Shown piece after piece: positions 50,203-59,036 of a stretch of 64,000 nt of DNA (positions within the stretch are counted from its first letter, which is position 1; each line of letters begins with the position of its first letter). The notes below the pieces were generated by a model. The model saw nothing but the letters and a program-made list of their open reading frames with translations. It ran no database searches and was not told the DNA's origin. This DNA is from Enhydrobacter sp. Lineage in GTDB: Bacteria > Pseudomonadota > Alphaproteobacteria > Reyranellales > Reyranellaceae. The stretch is from NCBI GenBank assembly GCA_025808875.1, contig CP075528.1, positions 1,426,001 through 1,490,000 of the forward strand, read 5' to 3'. A program made the position numbers and the translations under genes.

Positions 50203-51467
50203 GCAACGTCAAGGTCACCACGCTCTCCAACGGCTTGCGCGTCGCCGTGGACGAGATGCCGGAGGTGGAATCGGCTTCGCTCGGCATCTGGGTCGCCTGC
50301 GGCACGCGGCACGAGAGCGCCGAACTCAACGGCATGGCACACATGCTCGAGCACATGGCGTTCAAGGGCACGCGCACGCGCAGCGCCCGCGCCATCGCCG
50401 AAGAGATCGAGAATGTCGGCGGCAGCCTCAACGCCTATACCGGCCGCGAGATCACTGCCTACCATGCCTCGGTCCTCAAGGAGGATGTCGGGCTGGGCGT
50501 CGAGCTGGTCGCCGACATCCTGCGCAACTCCGTGTTCGACCCGGACGAGCTGCAACGTGAGCGCGGTGTCATCTTGCAGGAGATCGGCCAGGCGCTCGAC
50601 ACGCCCGACGACCTGATCTTCGACCAGTTCCAGGTGACGGCGCTGCCCGGCCAGCCACTCGGGCGGCCCGTGCTCGGGACGGCCCAGTCGGTGGAGGCGA
50701 TCGGCCGCGACGACCTCTTCGGCTTCCTCGGCCGGCACTACACCGCCGCCAACATGGTGCTGGCCGCCGCCGGGAGAGTGGAGCACGACCGCATCGTCGA
50801 GCTGGCGGAAAGGCACTTCGGCACCGTGCCGCGTACGCCGGCGAATGCCATCGTGCCGTCGCCGTTGCGCTACGTCGGCGGCGACGGCCGCGAGGCACGA
50901 GAGCTCGAGCAGGCCCACCTCGTCCTGGGGTGTCAGGGTATCGGCTATCGCGATCCGGACTACTATGCGACCGCCGTCTATTCGACCTTGTTCGGCGGCG
51001 GCATGTCCTCGCGATTGTTCCAGCGCATCCGCGAGGAGCGGGGTCTCGTCTACGGCATCCATTGCTTCAATGCCGCCTACGCCGACGGCGGCCTGTTCGG
51101 CATCTACGCGGGAACCGGCGAAGACGACCTGGCCGAACTCGTGCCGGCCGTGTGCGAGGAGTTCGCCGCCGTGGCAACGTCGCTGGGCGAAGCCGAACTG
51201 GTCCGGGCCCGCAACCAGATCAAGGCCGGCACCTTGATGGCCCTCGAATCGAGCGGGTCGCGCTGCGAGCAGGCGGCGCGCCATCTGCTCGTGCACGGCC
51301 GGCCGATTCCCTATGCCGAGATCGTCGCCCGCATCGAGGCGGTGGACCAGGACGCCGTGCGCCGCGTTGCGCACCGTTTGCTGGCGAGCGACCTCACTCT
51401 GGCAGCGCTCGGGCCAATCGGCGAGCTGGAGCCGCTCGACCGGATCGCCGCGCGTCTGGCGGCGTAG
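50199..51467 (+). CDS. M16 family zinc metallopeptidase (mitochondrial-processing-peptidase-like)
   Basis: A 422-aa M16B peptidase related to the beta subunit of mitochondrial processing peptidase. The inverted zinc motif HxxEH is in MAHMLEHMAFKGT and the downstream glutamate in LQRERGVILQEIGQ. The glycine-rich FGGGMSSRLFQRIREERGLVY is the substrate-cleft loop. The C-terminal half is the inactive repeat. CGGGAGGGTGCGCCG precedes the ATG, which overlaps the thrC stop. The natural bacterial substrate is unknown. Confidence 0.94.
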   Translation: MSNVKVTTLSNGLRVAVDEMPEVESASLGIWVACGTRHESAELNGMAHMLEHMAFKGTRTRSARAIAEEIENVGGSLNAYTGREITAYHASVLKEDVGLGVELVADILRNSVFDPDELQRERGVILQEIGQALDTPDDLIFDQFQVTALPGQPLGRPVLGTAQSVEAIGRDDLFGFLGRHYTAANMVLAAAGRVEHDRIVELAERHFGTVPRTPANAIVPSPLRYVGGDGREARELEQAHLVLGCQGIGYRDPDYYATAVYSTLFGGGMSSRLFQRIREERGLVYGIHCFNAAYADGGLFGIYAGTGEDDLAELVPAVCEEFAAVATSLGEAELVRARNQIKAGTLMALESSGSRCEQAARHLLVHGRPIPYAEIVARIEAVDQDAVRRVAHRLLASDLTLAALGPIGELEPLDRIAARLAA

Positions 51468-51707
51468 GCCAAGAGAGTCAGATTCGCGTCCGGCGTCGGA
51501 ATCGGGGGGTCGAATCGCCTTCCGATGCAGATGCCATCGGCATCGGACCGAATCCATCGACCCGATTAGGTCCGTGAGGGCGCGTCGAGGTAAAATGCGC
51601 CCATGAGCACCATGACCACTCCCGGCCGCGAGGGCCGCGCGGGATTTCCCGTATCGACGTTCTGTTTCGCGAATCGCCCGCCGACCCGTCCTCCCGACCC
51701 GTGACCG

Positions 51708-51734
51708 GAGGTTTGCGCAGTTCCCGTAGTTTGC
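51708..51734. repeat. Short 9-bp-periodic repeat, cluster 1
   Basis: Three degenerate units GAGGTTTGC, GCAGTTCCC and GTAGTTTGC lie head to tail. The first unit with its flank (CCGGAGGTTTGCG) is identical to the start of cluster 2, about 115 bp away, so the two arose from one another. Confidence 0.6.
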
Positions 51735-51824
51735 GCAACGCATTCCGGCAGAGAGCAGGCACACCACCCTGAGGGCGTCTCGAGCGGGTGCTCGCGACGT
51801 CGATTGTCCGGCGACACCCCGCCG

Positions 51825-51884
51825 GAGGTTTGCGAGGTTTCCGAGGTTTCCGAGATCGATTTCCGCGATTTGCGCGATTTCCGC
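51825..51884. repeat. 9-bp minisatellite, cluster 2
   Basis: The order is GAGGTTTGC, GAGGTTTCC, GAGGTTTCC, then GAGATC, then GATTTCCGC, GATTTGCGC, GATTTCCGC. The two triplets are two related versions of one 9-bp unit around a 6-bp break. A period of nine keeps any reading frame open, which explains spurious long ORFs across it. It sits 67 bp beyond the stop of the hydroxylase gene. Confidence 0.8.
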
Positions 51885-51950
51885 GACGGGGTTGGGGTAG
51901 TGGTCCGAGGCGAAGCGAGGCACGCCAGCGAGGCCGGCGCGCTGCGAGAG

Positions 51951-52790
51951 TTACTTGCGCTCCGCCGGGACCGTGGCGCTGCGCGCGCGGCTGATCAGGC
52001 CGTCAACCGGCTGCATCGCCTTGTTGCGTGGTGGCACGCCGATGGCGGCGCGGTCGCGCACAGTCCGCACTTCCGTGCTGTGCCGGATCAGGTTGTAACG
52101 CAGCGAGGTGTAGAGATTGACCGGGAACGGCATGTCGGCATTGAAGTCGATGATCAGCACCACGCGCGTCTGGTCGGTCTGGTTCTTCACCCAATGCTCG
52201 CGCGTGTCGTCGAACACCAGCGGGACACCTTCCTCCCAGTGGAAGTGGTGCCCGCCGATCTCGATCCAGCACTTCTCGGGCTCGTCCGGCACGATCAACG
52301 GATAGTGGAAGCGGATGACGCCAGCCGCCGAGCCGCGGTGGGGCACTATCTCGGCGTAGCCGTGCAAGATGCTGAACAGCGCCGTGTGGACGCCCGGAAT
52401 GCGCGAGATCGCCTCGTAGGTGTCGGGCACGGCCGCGGTGTTCTCCTTGACCTCGTGGCCCCAGATCTTCAGCAGGAAGGTCCGCCAAGCCCGACCGGCC
52501 ACATAGAGGTCGCGCGGATGGACCTCGTGCAGCGCCGGGATCGCGTCGTGGTGGCTCAGCAGGTACTGCAAGTCGGCCTTGATCCTGTCGTGGCTCTTCT
52601 TGAGCTCGGCGAGCACCGGGAAGGCCTTGATCGCGTCGTCGCCGCCCAGCGGCAGCTTGGGCATGCGCCGCAGGATCATGTCCGACATCTTGAGATTGAA
52701 GTTCTCGATGGGCTCCTGCGGAACCCAGATGTTCTTGGTGAGGTAGAACCGGCCTTTCTGGCCGACGTTCGAATTGGTGTCTTTTTCCAT
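51951..52790 (-). CDS. Aspartyl/asparaginyl beta-hydroxylase-like dioxygenase
   Basis: A 279-aa protein with the AspH-type cupin fold, an Fe(II)/2-oxoglutarate dioxygenase family. The probable iron-binding histidines lie in EIVPHRGSAAGVIRFHYPL and FDDTREHWVKNQTDQTRVV. The intervening CWIEIGGHHFHWEEGVPLVF is typical, and the 2-oxoglutarate-binding arginine is probably in TRVVLIIDF. Bacterial members often modify lipids or peptides; the substrate is unknown. I use the ATG at 52790 (MEKDTNSN) preceded by GGGACGGTC. It is divergent from the acetyltransferase gene across 160 bp. Confidence 0.85.
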   Translation of the reverse strand: MEKDTNSNVGQKGRFYLTKNIWVPQEPIENFNLKMSDMILRRMPKLPLGGDDAIKAFPVLAELKKSHDRIKADLQYLLSHHDAIPALHEVHPRDLYVAGRAWRTFLLKIWGHEVKENTAAVPDTYEAISRIPGVHTALFSILHGYAEIVPHRGSAAGVIRFHYPLIVPDEPEKCWIEIGGHHFHWEEGVPLVFDDTREHWVKNQTDQTRVVLIIDFNADMPFPVNLYTSLRYNLIRHSTEVRTVRDRAAIGVPPRNKAMQPVDGLISRARSATVPAERK

Positions 52791-52950
52791 GACCGTCCCG
52801 AAACGCGGAGGTTGGTGGAACTTGTTACGTCGGACCCGCCAATGCAAGCCGGGGGACGGGCCTCTCGGGCGCGGCCGACCGTCTCAATTTCCTACGTCAA
52901 ACCTCGGGAAACATGTCACAATTCCGTGCCTGCGTTAAGATTGGACCACG

Positions 52951-53559
52951 ATGTTCCGCTTCGCCGACGTGCCGCTCGCCCTTTCGGGAATGACCCGGGT
53001 CTCGGGGCGGCGCGTGTATTTGCGCGCACCGACAATGGAAGACTGGGCCGAATGGGCCGAGCTCAGGGCGCGCAGCCGGGCCTTCCTGACGCCCTGGGAG
53101 CCGACTTGGCCGGACGATTCCCTGGCGCGGGATCATTTCCGCCGCAGATTACGTCAGCAGGTCCGCGAGTGGCGAGCCGGGGAGGCCTACGGCTTCTTCA
53201 TTTTCCTCAACGACCGTCGGCAGCTCGTGGGGGGCATCAACCTCAGCAACGTGCGTCGCGGCGTCGCGCAGGCCGCCTCCGTCGGCTACTGGATGGGCCA
53301 GCCCTTCGCCGGCAGAGGGCTGATGACCGACGGGCTGCGGGCGCTGCTGCCGTTCGTGTTCGACGAGTTGCGGCTGCATCGCCTCGAGGCCGCCTGTCTG
53401 CCGCACAACGAGGCGTCCAAGGGGGTCCTGGCCAAGATCGGCTTCCACGAGGAAGGGCTGGCGCGCCAATACCTCCGGATCAACGGCCAGTGGGCGGACC
53501 ACCTGCTGTTCGCCCTGCTGCGGGCCGACTACGACATGATTCTGCGCGCCGGTCGCTAG
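52951..53559 (+). CDS. RimJ/RimL-type GNAT acetyltransferase
   Basis: A 202-aa acetyltransferase resembling RimJ, which acetylates the N-terminus of ribosomal protein S5. It shows [54 protein letters not shown] with the acetyl-CoA loop, and [23 protein letters not shown]. Alphaproteobacteria commonly encode it close to thrC and the M16 peptidase, as here. Its TAG overlaps the TAG of convergent uvrB through the palindrome CTAG. Confidence 0.88.
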   Translation: MFRFADVPLALSGMTRVSGRRVYLRAPTMEDWAEWAELRARSRAFLTPWEPTWPDDSLARDHFRRRLRQQVREWRAGEAYGFFIFLNDRRQLVGGINLSNVRRGVAQAASVGYWMGQPFAGRGLMTDGLRALLPFVFDELRLHRLEAACLPHNEASKGVLAKIGFHEEGLARQYLRINGQWADHLLFALLRADYDMILRAGR

Positions 53560-55745
53560 CGCCCGCTGCGCCGCGCCGGCTTGCCGCGCGAGCCGGAGCC
53601 GGTGCGCACGCCGCGGAACACGCGGCTGTTCTGCATGCGGCCGAGATTGATGTTGGCCGAGGCGGCGATCGCCTGGCCCGGCAGCTCAAGCTCGTTGGCC
53701 TCCAATCTCCGGATCTCGTCGCGGATGCGGGCGGCCTCCTCGAACTCGAGGTTGGCGGCGGCGTCGCGCATGCGCTTCTCGAGTTCGGCGATGTGGCTGC
53801 GCAGGTTGTGGCCGACGAGATGGACGTCGCCCGACACACCGGTGTCGACCGTGTAGTGGTCGCGCTCGGCGGTCGATTGCAGGATCTCGGCGATGTTCTT
53901 GCGCACCGAGGCGGGGGTGATGCCGTGCGCCTCGTTGTAAGCGACCTGCTTCCTGCGCCGTCGCTCGGTTTCGCTCATCGCGTACTTGATCGAGTCGGTC
54001 GTCTTGTCGGCATAAAGGATGACGCGGCCGTCGATGTTGCGCGCGGCACGACCGATCGTCTGCACCAGCGAGGTCGGCGAGCGCAGGAAGCCTTCCTTGT
54101 CGGCGTCGAGGATGGCGACCAGCGCGCACTCGGGGATGTCGAGGCCCTCGCGCAAAAGATTGATGCCGACCAGCACGTCGAACGCACCGAGCCGGAGATC
54201 GCGGATGATCTCGATGCGCTCCAGGGTGTCGATGTCGGAGTGCAGGTAGCGGCAGCGCACGCCGGCCTCGTGCATGTACTCGACCAGATCCTCGGCCATG
54301 CGCTTGGTCAGCACCGTGACCAGCACGCGCTGGCCCTTCTTGGCGCAGTCCCTACACTCGGCGATCAGGTCGTCGACCTGCTTCTCGACCGGCCGCACGA
54401 TCACGGTGGGATCGATCAGGCCGGTCGGGCGGATCACCTGCTCGATGAAGGTGCCCTGCGTGCGCTCCATCTCCCACGGGCCGGGTGTGGCGCTGACGAA
54501 GGTCGTTTGCGGACGCAGCGTGTCCCATTCCTCGAACTTCAGCGGCCGGTTGTCGATCGCCGAAGGCAGGCGGAAACCGAACTCGGCGAGCACGCTCTTG
54601 CGGTTGAAGTCGCCGCGGAACATGCCGCCGATCTGCGGCACGGTGACGTGGCTCTCGTCGACGATCAGCAGCGAGTTCTCCGGGAAATACTCGAACAGGG
54701 TGGGCGGCGGTTCTCCGGGGCGACGGCCGGTGAGATAGCGCGAATAGTTCTCGATCCCGGCGCAGGCGCCGGTGGTCTCCAGCATCTCGATGTCGAACAG
54801 TGTACGTTGCTCGAGCCGCTGCGCCTCCAGCAGACGGCCGGCGCGGTTGAATTCGTCGAGCCGCTGCTTGAGGTCGGTCTTTATCTGCTGGATGGCATGC
54901 TGCATGGTCGGCCGCGGCGTCACGTAGTGGCTGTTGGCATAGACCACGATGTCGGAGAGGGTCGCGCTCTTGTCGCCGGTCAGCGGGTCGAACTCGGTGA
55001 TCGAATCGATCTCGTCGCCGAACAGTTCTATGCGCCAGGCCTTGTCCTCGTAGTGGGCCGGGAACAGGTCGACGGTGTCGCCGCGCACCCGGAAAGTGCC
55101 GCGCTGGAAAGCGTTGTCGTTGCGCTTGTATTGCTGCTCGACGAAGCGGCGCAGCAGGGTGGACCGATCGACCTTCTGGCCCTTGTGCAGGCGGAAGGTC
55201 ATCGCTTGGTAGTTCTCCAGCGGCCCGATGCCGTAGATGCAGGAAACCGAGGCGACGATCACCACATCGTCGCGCTCCATCAGCGCACGCGTCGCCGAAT
55301 GGCGCATGCGGTCGATCTGCTCGTTGATCGAGGAGTCCTTCTCGATGTAGGTGTCGGTGCGCGGGACATAGGCTTCGGGCTGGTAGTAGTCGTAGTAGGA
55401 GACGAAGTATTCGACGGCATTGTCAGGGAAGAAGCCCTTCATCTCGCCGTAGAGCTGCGCCGCCAGCGTCTTGTTGGGCGCCAGCACCAGCGCCGGCCGC
55501 GCCTGCGAGGCGATGACGTTGGCCATGGTGAAGGTCTTGCCCGAGCCGGTGACGCCGAGCAGCACCTGGTCTTTCTCGCCCGCGGCGACGCCGGCGATCA
55601 GCTGCCGGATCGCCTCTGGCTGGTCGCCGGCGGGCGTGTAGTCCGAAACCAGCCTGAACGGCTTGCCGCCGACGGTCTCCGGCCGCCGCTGGACGAACGG
55701 CATGTGAAGCGGCACGGCCGATATCGCCAAATTCTTCGAGGGCAT
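53556..55745 (-). CDS. uvrB: UvrABC excinuclease subunit B
   Basis: DNA-damage verification helicase of nucleotide excision repair, loaded by UvrA and cut-competent with UvrC. The ~729-aa protein has Walker A ([17 protein letters not shown]), the beta-hairpin [35 protein letters not shown], the helicase motifs [13 protein letters not shown] and QTIGRAARN, and the C-terminal UVR domain ([20 protein letters not shown]). A basic tail of ~35 residues follows. The start is uncertain: ATGs at 55754, 55745 and 55703 are all in frame without good ribosome sites, and a TATAAT lies right at the first. The family core begins [15 protein letters not shown]. Confidence 0.95.
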   Translation of the reverse strand: MPSKNLAISAVPLHMPFVQRRPETVGGKPFRLVSDYTPAGDQPEAIRQLIAGVAAGEKDQVLLGVTGSGKTFTMANVIASQARPALVLAPNKTLAAQLYGEMKGFFPDNAVEYFVSYYDYYQPEAYVPRTDTYIEKDSSINEQIDRMRHSATRALMERDDVVIVASVSCIYGIGPLENYQAMTFRLHKGQKVDRSTLLRRFVEQQYKRNDNAFQRGTFRVRGDTVDLFPAHYEDKAWRIELFGDEIDSITEFDPLTGDKSATLSDIVVYANSHYVTPRPTMQHAIQQIKTDLKQRLDEFNRAGRLLEAQRLEQRTLFDIEMLETTGACAGIENYSRYLTGRRPGEPPPTLFEYFPENSLLIVDESHVTVPQIGGMFRGDFNRKSVLAEFGFRLPSAIDNRPLKFEEWDTLRPQTTFVSATPGPWEMERTQGTFIEQVIRPTGLIDPTVIVRPVEKQVDDLIAECRDCAKKGQRVLVTVLTKRMAEDLVEYMHEAGVRCRYLHSDIDTLERIEIIRDLRLGAFDVLVGINLLREGLDIPECALVAILDADKEGFLRSPTSLVQTIGRAARNIDGRVILYADKTTDSIKYAMSETERRRRKQVAYNEAHGITPASVRKNIAEILQSTAERDHYTVDTGVSGDVHLVGHNLRSHIAELEKRMRDAAANLEFEEAARIRDEIRRLEANELELPGQAIAASANINLGRMQNSRVFRGVRTGSGSRGKPARRSGR

Positions 55746-55752
55746 GGCCTGC

Positions 55753-55783
55753 ATTATATGATGGCTGCGCCGGCCGTCGCCAA
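55753..55783 (-). promoter_or_regulatory. Candidate uvrB promoter with perfect -10 box
   Basis: TATAAT (55758-55753, minus strand) is a perfect -10, with TTGGCG 19 bp upstream as a suboptimal -35. The predicted start of transcription (~55746) falls next to the ATG at 55745, so uvrB mRNA may be leaderless, or initiation may use ATG 55703. No GTTC-N7-GTTC SOS box is seen nearby. Confidence 0.45.
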
Positions 55784-55803
55784 TGGTAGCGTGCGGCCGA
55801 CGA

Positions 55804-56535
55804 ATGCCCGACCTGCTGACCGCCACGTTCGCGATCGCCGCTTCCGTCGCAGTCATCGCAGGCCTGGTGCGGGGCTTCGCCGGCTTCGGCGCCGCCATGC
55901 TCATGACGCCGGTCTTCTCCGCGCTTTACGGGCCGGCAGTCGGGGTTGCGCTTTGCCTGCTGCTGGAAGTCGCAGTGGCGCTTCCTCTGCTCCCCAGGGC
56001 GTTGCGCTACGTCGACTGGCGGCGCATCGGCCTCATCCTGGCGGCTGCGACCGTAGGCGTGCCGGCCGGCAACTTCCTGCTGACACGGCTCGATCCCGAG
56101 CCGATGCGCTGGGCGATCTCCGCCATCGTGCTCGGCGCGGTGGCCTTGCTGGCCAGCGGCTGGCGCTATCGCGGCAAGCCGCACGTCGCAGCGACGCTGG
56201 GGACGGGCTTGAGCAGCGGCTTTCTCAACGGCCTTTCCGGCATGGCCGGACCGCCCATCGCGTTCTACTACTTGGCCGGTTCGGAGACGCCGACACGAGT
56301 GCGGGCCAATCTGACGACATACTTCGTCTTCATCGACCTGGCGGCCGTGGTGGTGTTCCTGGCGCGCGATCTGGTCGGATGGACCACGATGATCGAAGCG
56401 CTCTTTCTCGCGCCCGCCGTCGTGATCGGCGGCCTGCTCGGCGAGCGCCTGTTTCCGATGGCGAGCGAGCGGTTCTATCGCAGGCTCGCGCTGCTGCTGC
56501 TCGCGGGGGTGGCCGTCGGCTCGCTGATGCTGTAA
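55804..56535 (+). CDS. TauE/SafE family membrane transporter
   Basis: A 243-aa permease of the TauE/SafE (DUF81) family, proposed to export sulfite or organosulfonates. About eight membrane segments are seen. The family repeats appear as [25 protein letters not shown] and [25 protein letters not shown], both carrying the G-F-G/P-P-like core. The start is the ATG at 55804 or at 55783; neither has a clear ribosome site. It diverges from uvrB and precedes the TerB-J gene by 10 bp. The substrate is unknown. Confidence 0.87.
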   Translation: MPDLLTATFAIAASVAVIAGLVRGFAGFGAAMLMTPVFSALYGPAVGVALCLLLEVAVALPLLPRALRYVDWRRIGLILAAATVGVPAGNFLLTRLDPEPMRWAISAIVLGAVALLASGWRYRGKPHVAATLGTGLSSGFLNGLSGMAGPPIAFYYLAGSETPTRVRANLTTYFVFIDLAAVVVFLARDLVGWTTMIEALFLAPAVVIGGLLGERLFPMASERFYRRLALLLLAGVAVGSLML

Positions 56536-56545
56536 CGGCGGTGCG

Positions 56546-57259
56546 ATGCAAGTCTGGGACAGGATCGTCGAGGGCATTTCCCGACTCGCCAGCGGTGAAT
56601 CGCTGGCTTCGCTGCTGGGCCTCGGTGCGACGGCCGGCGACGACGACGCGCATCCCGGCCTGCGCCAGATCGGCTTCACCATCGGCGTCATCGCGCTCGG
56701 CGCGAAGATGGCGAAGGTCGACGGAGAGGTTACACACACCGAGGTCGAGGCCTTCCGCTCGTTCTTCCAGGTGCCGCCTGGCGAGGAACGCAACGTCGAG
56801 CGCTTCTTCGATCTCGCCAAGCGCGACTCGGCCGGCTTCGAGACCTATGCCCGCCAGGTGGCGGCCCTATTTCCGGACGCGCCCGAAATCCTCGAGAACG
56901 TCCTCGAGGGGTTGTTCGACATTGCACGCGCCGACGGCGCCTTGGGCGCTCCCGAGGTGGAATATCTGGCCGAGGTGGCCCGCATCTTCGGCCTCGACAG
57001 CGCGCGGTTCGAGCGCGCCAGGGCGGCGGCGCTGGGCGTGATGGAGTGCGAGGCGTGCACGATCCTGGGCATCGATCCGCTGGCGACCGACGAGCAGATC
57101 CGCGAGGGCTGGCTGCGTCAGGTCAAGGCGCATCATCCCGACCGGCTGATCGCGCGGGGCCTGCCCGACGAGGCCGTCGCCGTCGCCAATCGCAAGCTCG
57201 CACTGATCAACGCCGCCTACGACCGGCTGAAGCGCGAGCGTGGACTGGTCGCGGCATGA
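56546..57259 (+). CDS. TerB-domain J-protein (DjlA-like, soluble)
   Basis: A 237-aa co-chaperone homologue with an N-terminal TerB-like helical domain (residues ~40-160; FTIGVIALGAKMAKVDGEVTHTEVEAF in pieces, DIARADGALGAPEVEYL). The C-terminal J domain carries the DnaK-stimulating HPD tripeptide (VKAHHPDRLIARGLP). Enterobacterial DjlA has a membrane anchor, but no membrane segment is visible here. Its stop overlaps the amidase ATG (ATGA), suggesting a link to envelope or peptidoglycan turnover, which is inference. Confidence 0.88.
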   Translation: MQVWDRIVEGISRLASGESLASLLGLGATAGDDDAHPGLRQIGFTIGVIALGAKMAKVDGEVTHTEVEAFRSFFQVPPGEERNVERFFDLAKRDSAGFETYARQVAALFPDAPEILENVLEGLFDIARADGALGAPEVEYLAEVARIFGLDSARFERARAAALGVMECEACTILGIDPLATDEQIREGWLRQVKAHHPDRLIARGLPDEAVAVANRKLALINAAYDRLKRERGLVAA

Positions 57260-57945
57260 GGATCGTCGAGCATCCCTCGCCCAACGCGGCGATGCGCGCC
57301 GCCGGTGCCGTCGTCGACGTGCTGGTACTGCACTACACCGAGCTGCCGTTGCGCCAATCGCTCGACGTCCTGTGCGACCCGGCGCGCGCGCACCGCGTCA
57401 GCGCACACTACGTGCTGGCCGAGGACCAGGCGGTCTATCGTCTGGTCCCCGAGGACCGCGTGGCCTGGCACGCCGGAAAATCCTGGTGGCGCGGTCGCGA
57501 AGCGCTCAACGCCACGTCGATCGGCATCGAGATCGTCAACCTTCACGGCGACCGGCACGACTATCCGGAAGGCCAGATCGCAGCCCTTGTCGCACTCTGC
57601 CGAGGCATCGTCGCCCGCCATCCCGCGATCGTGCCACGGAACGTCGTCGGCCATTCCGACATCGCCCCCGAGCGCAAGATCGATCCCGGACTGCGATTCC
57701 CGTGGCGCCGGTTGGCGGGAGAGGGGCTTGGACTGTGGCCGCACCCGAGCGATCGGCCGGTCGCCGGCGACTTCCAGGAGGCGCTGCAGCGGTTCGGCTA
57801 TGCGCCGCCCGTCGAGGCAAGCCGGGCAGACATCGCTCGAGCCTTCCAGCGTCACTACCGGCCTGGTCGGGTCGATGGCGTGGTCGACGAAGAATGCCGG
57901 GCATTGCTGGCCGACCTGCTTGACCAGGCCGGGGAGCGGGCTTAG
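57256..57945 (+). CDS. N-acetylmuramoyl-L-alanine amidase (AmiD/AmpD type)
   Basis: A 229-aa zinc amidase_2 that cuts the muramyl-peptide bond. Metal ligands are in VLVLHYTELPL and in VVGHSDIAPERKIDPG, with the catalytic glutamate region SIGIEIVNLHGD. The C-terminal ~65 residues resemble a peptidoglycan-binding helical domain (FQEALQRFGY ... YRPGRVDGVVD). No signal peptide is evident, favouring a cytoplasmic recycling role, although AmiD homologues can be lipoproteins. It overlaps the TerB-J gene by ATGA and ends 11 bp before rnpB. Confidence 0.9.
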   Translation: MRIVEHPSPNAAMRAAGAVVDVLVLHYTELPLRQSLDVLCDPARAHRVSAHYVLAEDQAVYRLVPEDRVAWHAGKSWWRGREALNATSIGIEIVNLHGDRHDYPEGQIAALVALCRGIVARHPAIVPRNVVGHSDIAPERKIDPGLRFPWRRLAGEGLGLWPHPSDRPVAGDFQEALQRFGYAPPVEASRADIARAFQRHYRPGRVDGVVDEECRALLADLLDQAGERA

Positions 57946-57956
57946 CTAACGCCCGG

Positions 57957-58361
57957 GTCAGACGGCCGGATGGCTGCGCTTGGATGGGCAACCGTCCGGG
58001 TGAGGAAAGTCCGGGCTCCACGGAAACACGGTGCCGGCTAACGGCCGGCGGGGGCGACCCCAGGGAAAGTGCCACAGAGAACAGACCGCCTGTCCGCTTC
58101 GCCCTTGGGTGATCGGATCGGCAAGGGTGAAACGGTGGGGTAAGAGCCCACCGCGCGACCGGCAACGGGAGCGGCACGGCAAACCCCACCGGGAGCAAGA
58201 CCAAATAGGGACGGCACGCCGGGAAACCGGCACGCGGGTTTCCGCGCCGTCGTCCGGGTCGGTCGCGCGAGGTGTTCGGCAACGGGCATCCCAGAGGAAT
58301 GGCCATCTCCCGTCCAGGTTCGCTTGGGTGGGGACAGAACCCGGCTTACAGGCCGTCTGAC
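57957..58361 (+). ncRNA. rnpB: RNase P RNA, bacterial class A
   Basis: The ends pair as helix P1 (GTCAGACGGC with GCCGTCTGAC). The conserved P4-strand region GAGGAAAGTCCGGGCTCC is at 58003-58019, its distant partner ACAGAACCCGGCTTACAGG at 58334-58351, and ACAGAGAACAGACCGCC and GGTAAGAGCCCACCG lie in the expected order. Length of about 405 nt fits alphaproteobacteria. It matures the 5' ends of tRNAs. Its place just ahead of mraZ is a known alphaproteobacterial arrangement. No clear intrinsic terminator follows. Confidence 0.95.
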
Positions 58362-58462
58362 TCTTTCTATCAACCTATTGAGGTATCGTTTCGCGGATGT
58401 GCCATAAGTATTGTGTCTAATTCATTCAGATTCTTGAAAGAATCCTCGACTTGGTAATTGCA

Positions 58463-58496
58463 TCCCGGAAATTCCCATGATATCCCATTACATCCC
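58463..58496. promoter_or_regulatory. MraZ box: four TCCC/GGGA repeats at exact 10-bp spacing
   Basis: TCCC occurs at 58463, 58473, 58483 and 58493, three times as ATCCC and once as TTCCC. On the minus strand this reads GGGAT-N5-GGGAT-N5-GGGAA-N5-GGGAT. The known MraZ operator is a set of GGG-containing pentamers separated by 5 bp. It lies 60-94 bp upstream of mraZ, so autoregulation of the whole dcw operon is expected. A possible -35 (TTGAAA, 58434-58439) lies just upstream, but I cannot place its -10 with confidence. Confidence 0.75.
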
Positions 58497-58556
58497 GTGT
58501 AACGGATAAAGCAGGGGCGTGGGGCACCTGCGGCGGGATGCAGGGGGAGAGGGCCG

Positions 58557-59036
58557 TTGGCGTTCCGGTCCGAAATCCTGATCAAGCTCGACAAGAAGGG
58601 CCGGGTGCTTCTCCCGGCCGCTTTCCGCGATGAGCTGCCGGCGGACGACCGGGGCGCTTTCGTCCTCTATCACTCGCCGAACCTGCCGGGCGTGGTGAAC
58701 GGCAACTCGCGCTGCGGTTTCGATGCCATGCTCGATCGCTTGCGAGTCGAAGCGCTGGGCCCCAAGGGATCCTTGAAGGCTGCGCTCGACGACGAGGCCT
58801 TCGATCCCGCCGGCTATCTGTCGGCCAGTGCCCGCACGATTCCGATGGAGCCCGACGGCCGCTTCTCGCTGCCGGCCGACTTTGCCGAAGTCATCGACGC
58901 CGACGATGGCGTGATGCTGGTCGGCAAGGGCGACAAGTTCCAGCTGTGGAATCCCGGGCGCTGGCGAGCGCGCCGCGAGGCCGACCGCGAGCGCATGGCC
59001 GCGTTCGTACGTGGGCTCGACGGAGGCGACGCATGA
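58557..59036 (+). CDS. mraZ: Transcriptional regulator MraZ
   Basis: First gene of the division and cell-wall cluster. It forms a ring of AbrB-like domains that binds repeated boxes upstream of its own operon. The 159-aa protein shows the two half-repeats [18 protein letters not shown] and [17 protein letters not shown]. The start appears to be TTG at 58557, preceded by GGGGGAGAGG, giving [11 protein letters not shown]; no ATG or GTG fits. A rare TTG start suggests low expression. Its stop overlaps the rsmH ATG. Confidence 0.92.
   Translation: MAFRSEILIKLDKKGRVLLPAAFRDELPADDRGAFVLYHSPNLPGVVNGNSRCGFDAMLDRLRVEALGPKGSLKAALDDEAFDPAGYLSASARTIPMEPDGRFSLPADFAEVIDADDGVMLVGKGDKFQLWNPGRWRARREADRERMAAFVRGLDGGDA

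Larger units (their letters stand above)
51468..51950. other. 483-bp intergenic region with hairpins and 9-bp repeats, no gene seen
   Basis: This gap between the 3' ends of the M16 and hydroxylase genes has no credible coding region. It contains CCGATGC/GCATCGG (51522-51528 with 51540-51546), which can form a 7-bp stem, and two clusters of a 9-bp repeat listed separately. No intrinsic terminator with a T-run is present, which is notable for a convergent junction. Confidence 0.6.

Noticed and set aside
51500..51570. tRNA-like stretch (GGGGGTCGAATCGCC)
   Set aside because: It resembles a T-arm only superficially; no acceptor, D or anticodon arms can be built around it.
51825..51884. CRISPR array
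   Set aside because: Units are 9 bp and contiguous with no spacers, and there are no cas genes nearby.
51804..57041. A 1745-codon open frame on the plus strand
   Set aside because: It runs antisense through uvrB and through the 9-bp repeats, is Arg/Ala/Asp low-complexity, and crosses well-supported genes. It is a GC-rich shadow.
57958..58373. Overlapping small ORFs on both strands
   Set aside because: They lie in the RNase P RNA gene, which is recognised by its conserved helices.
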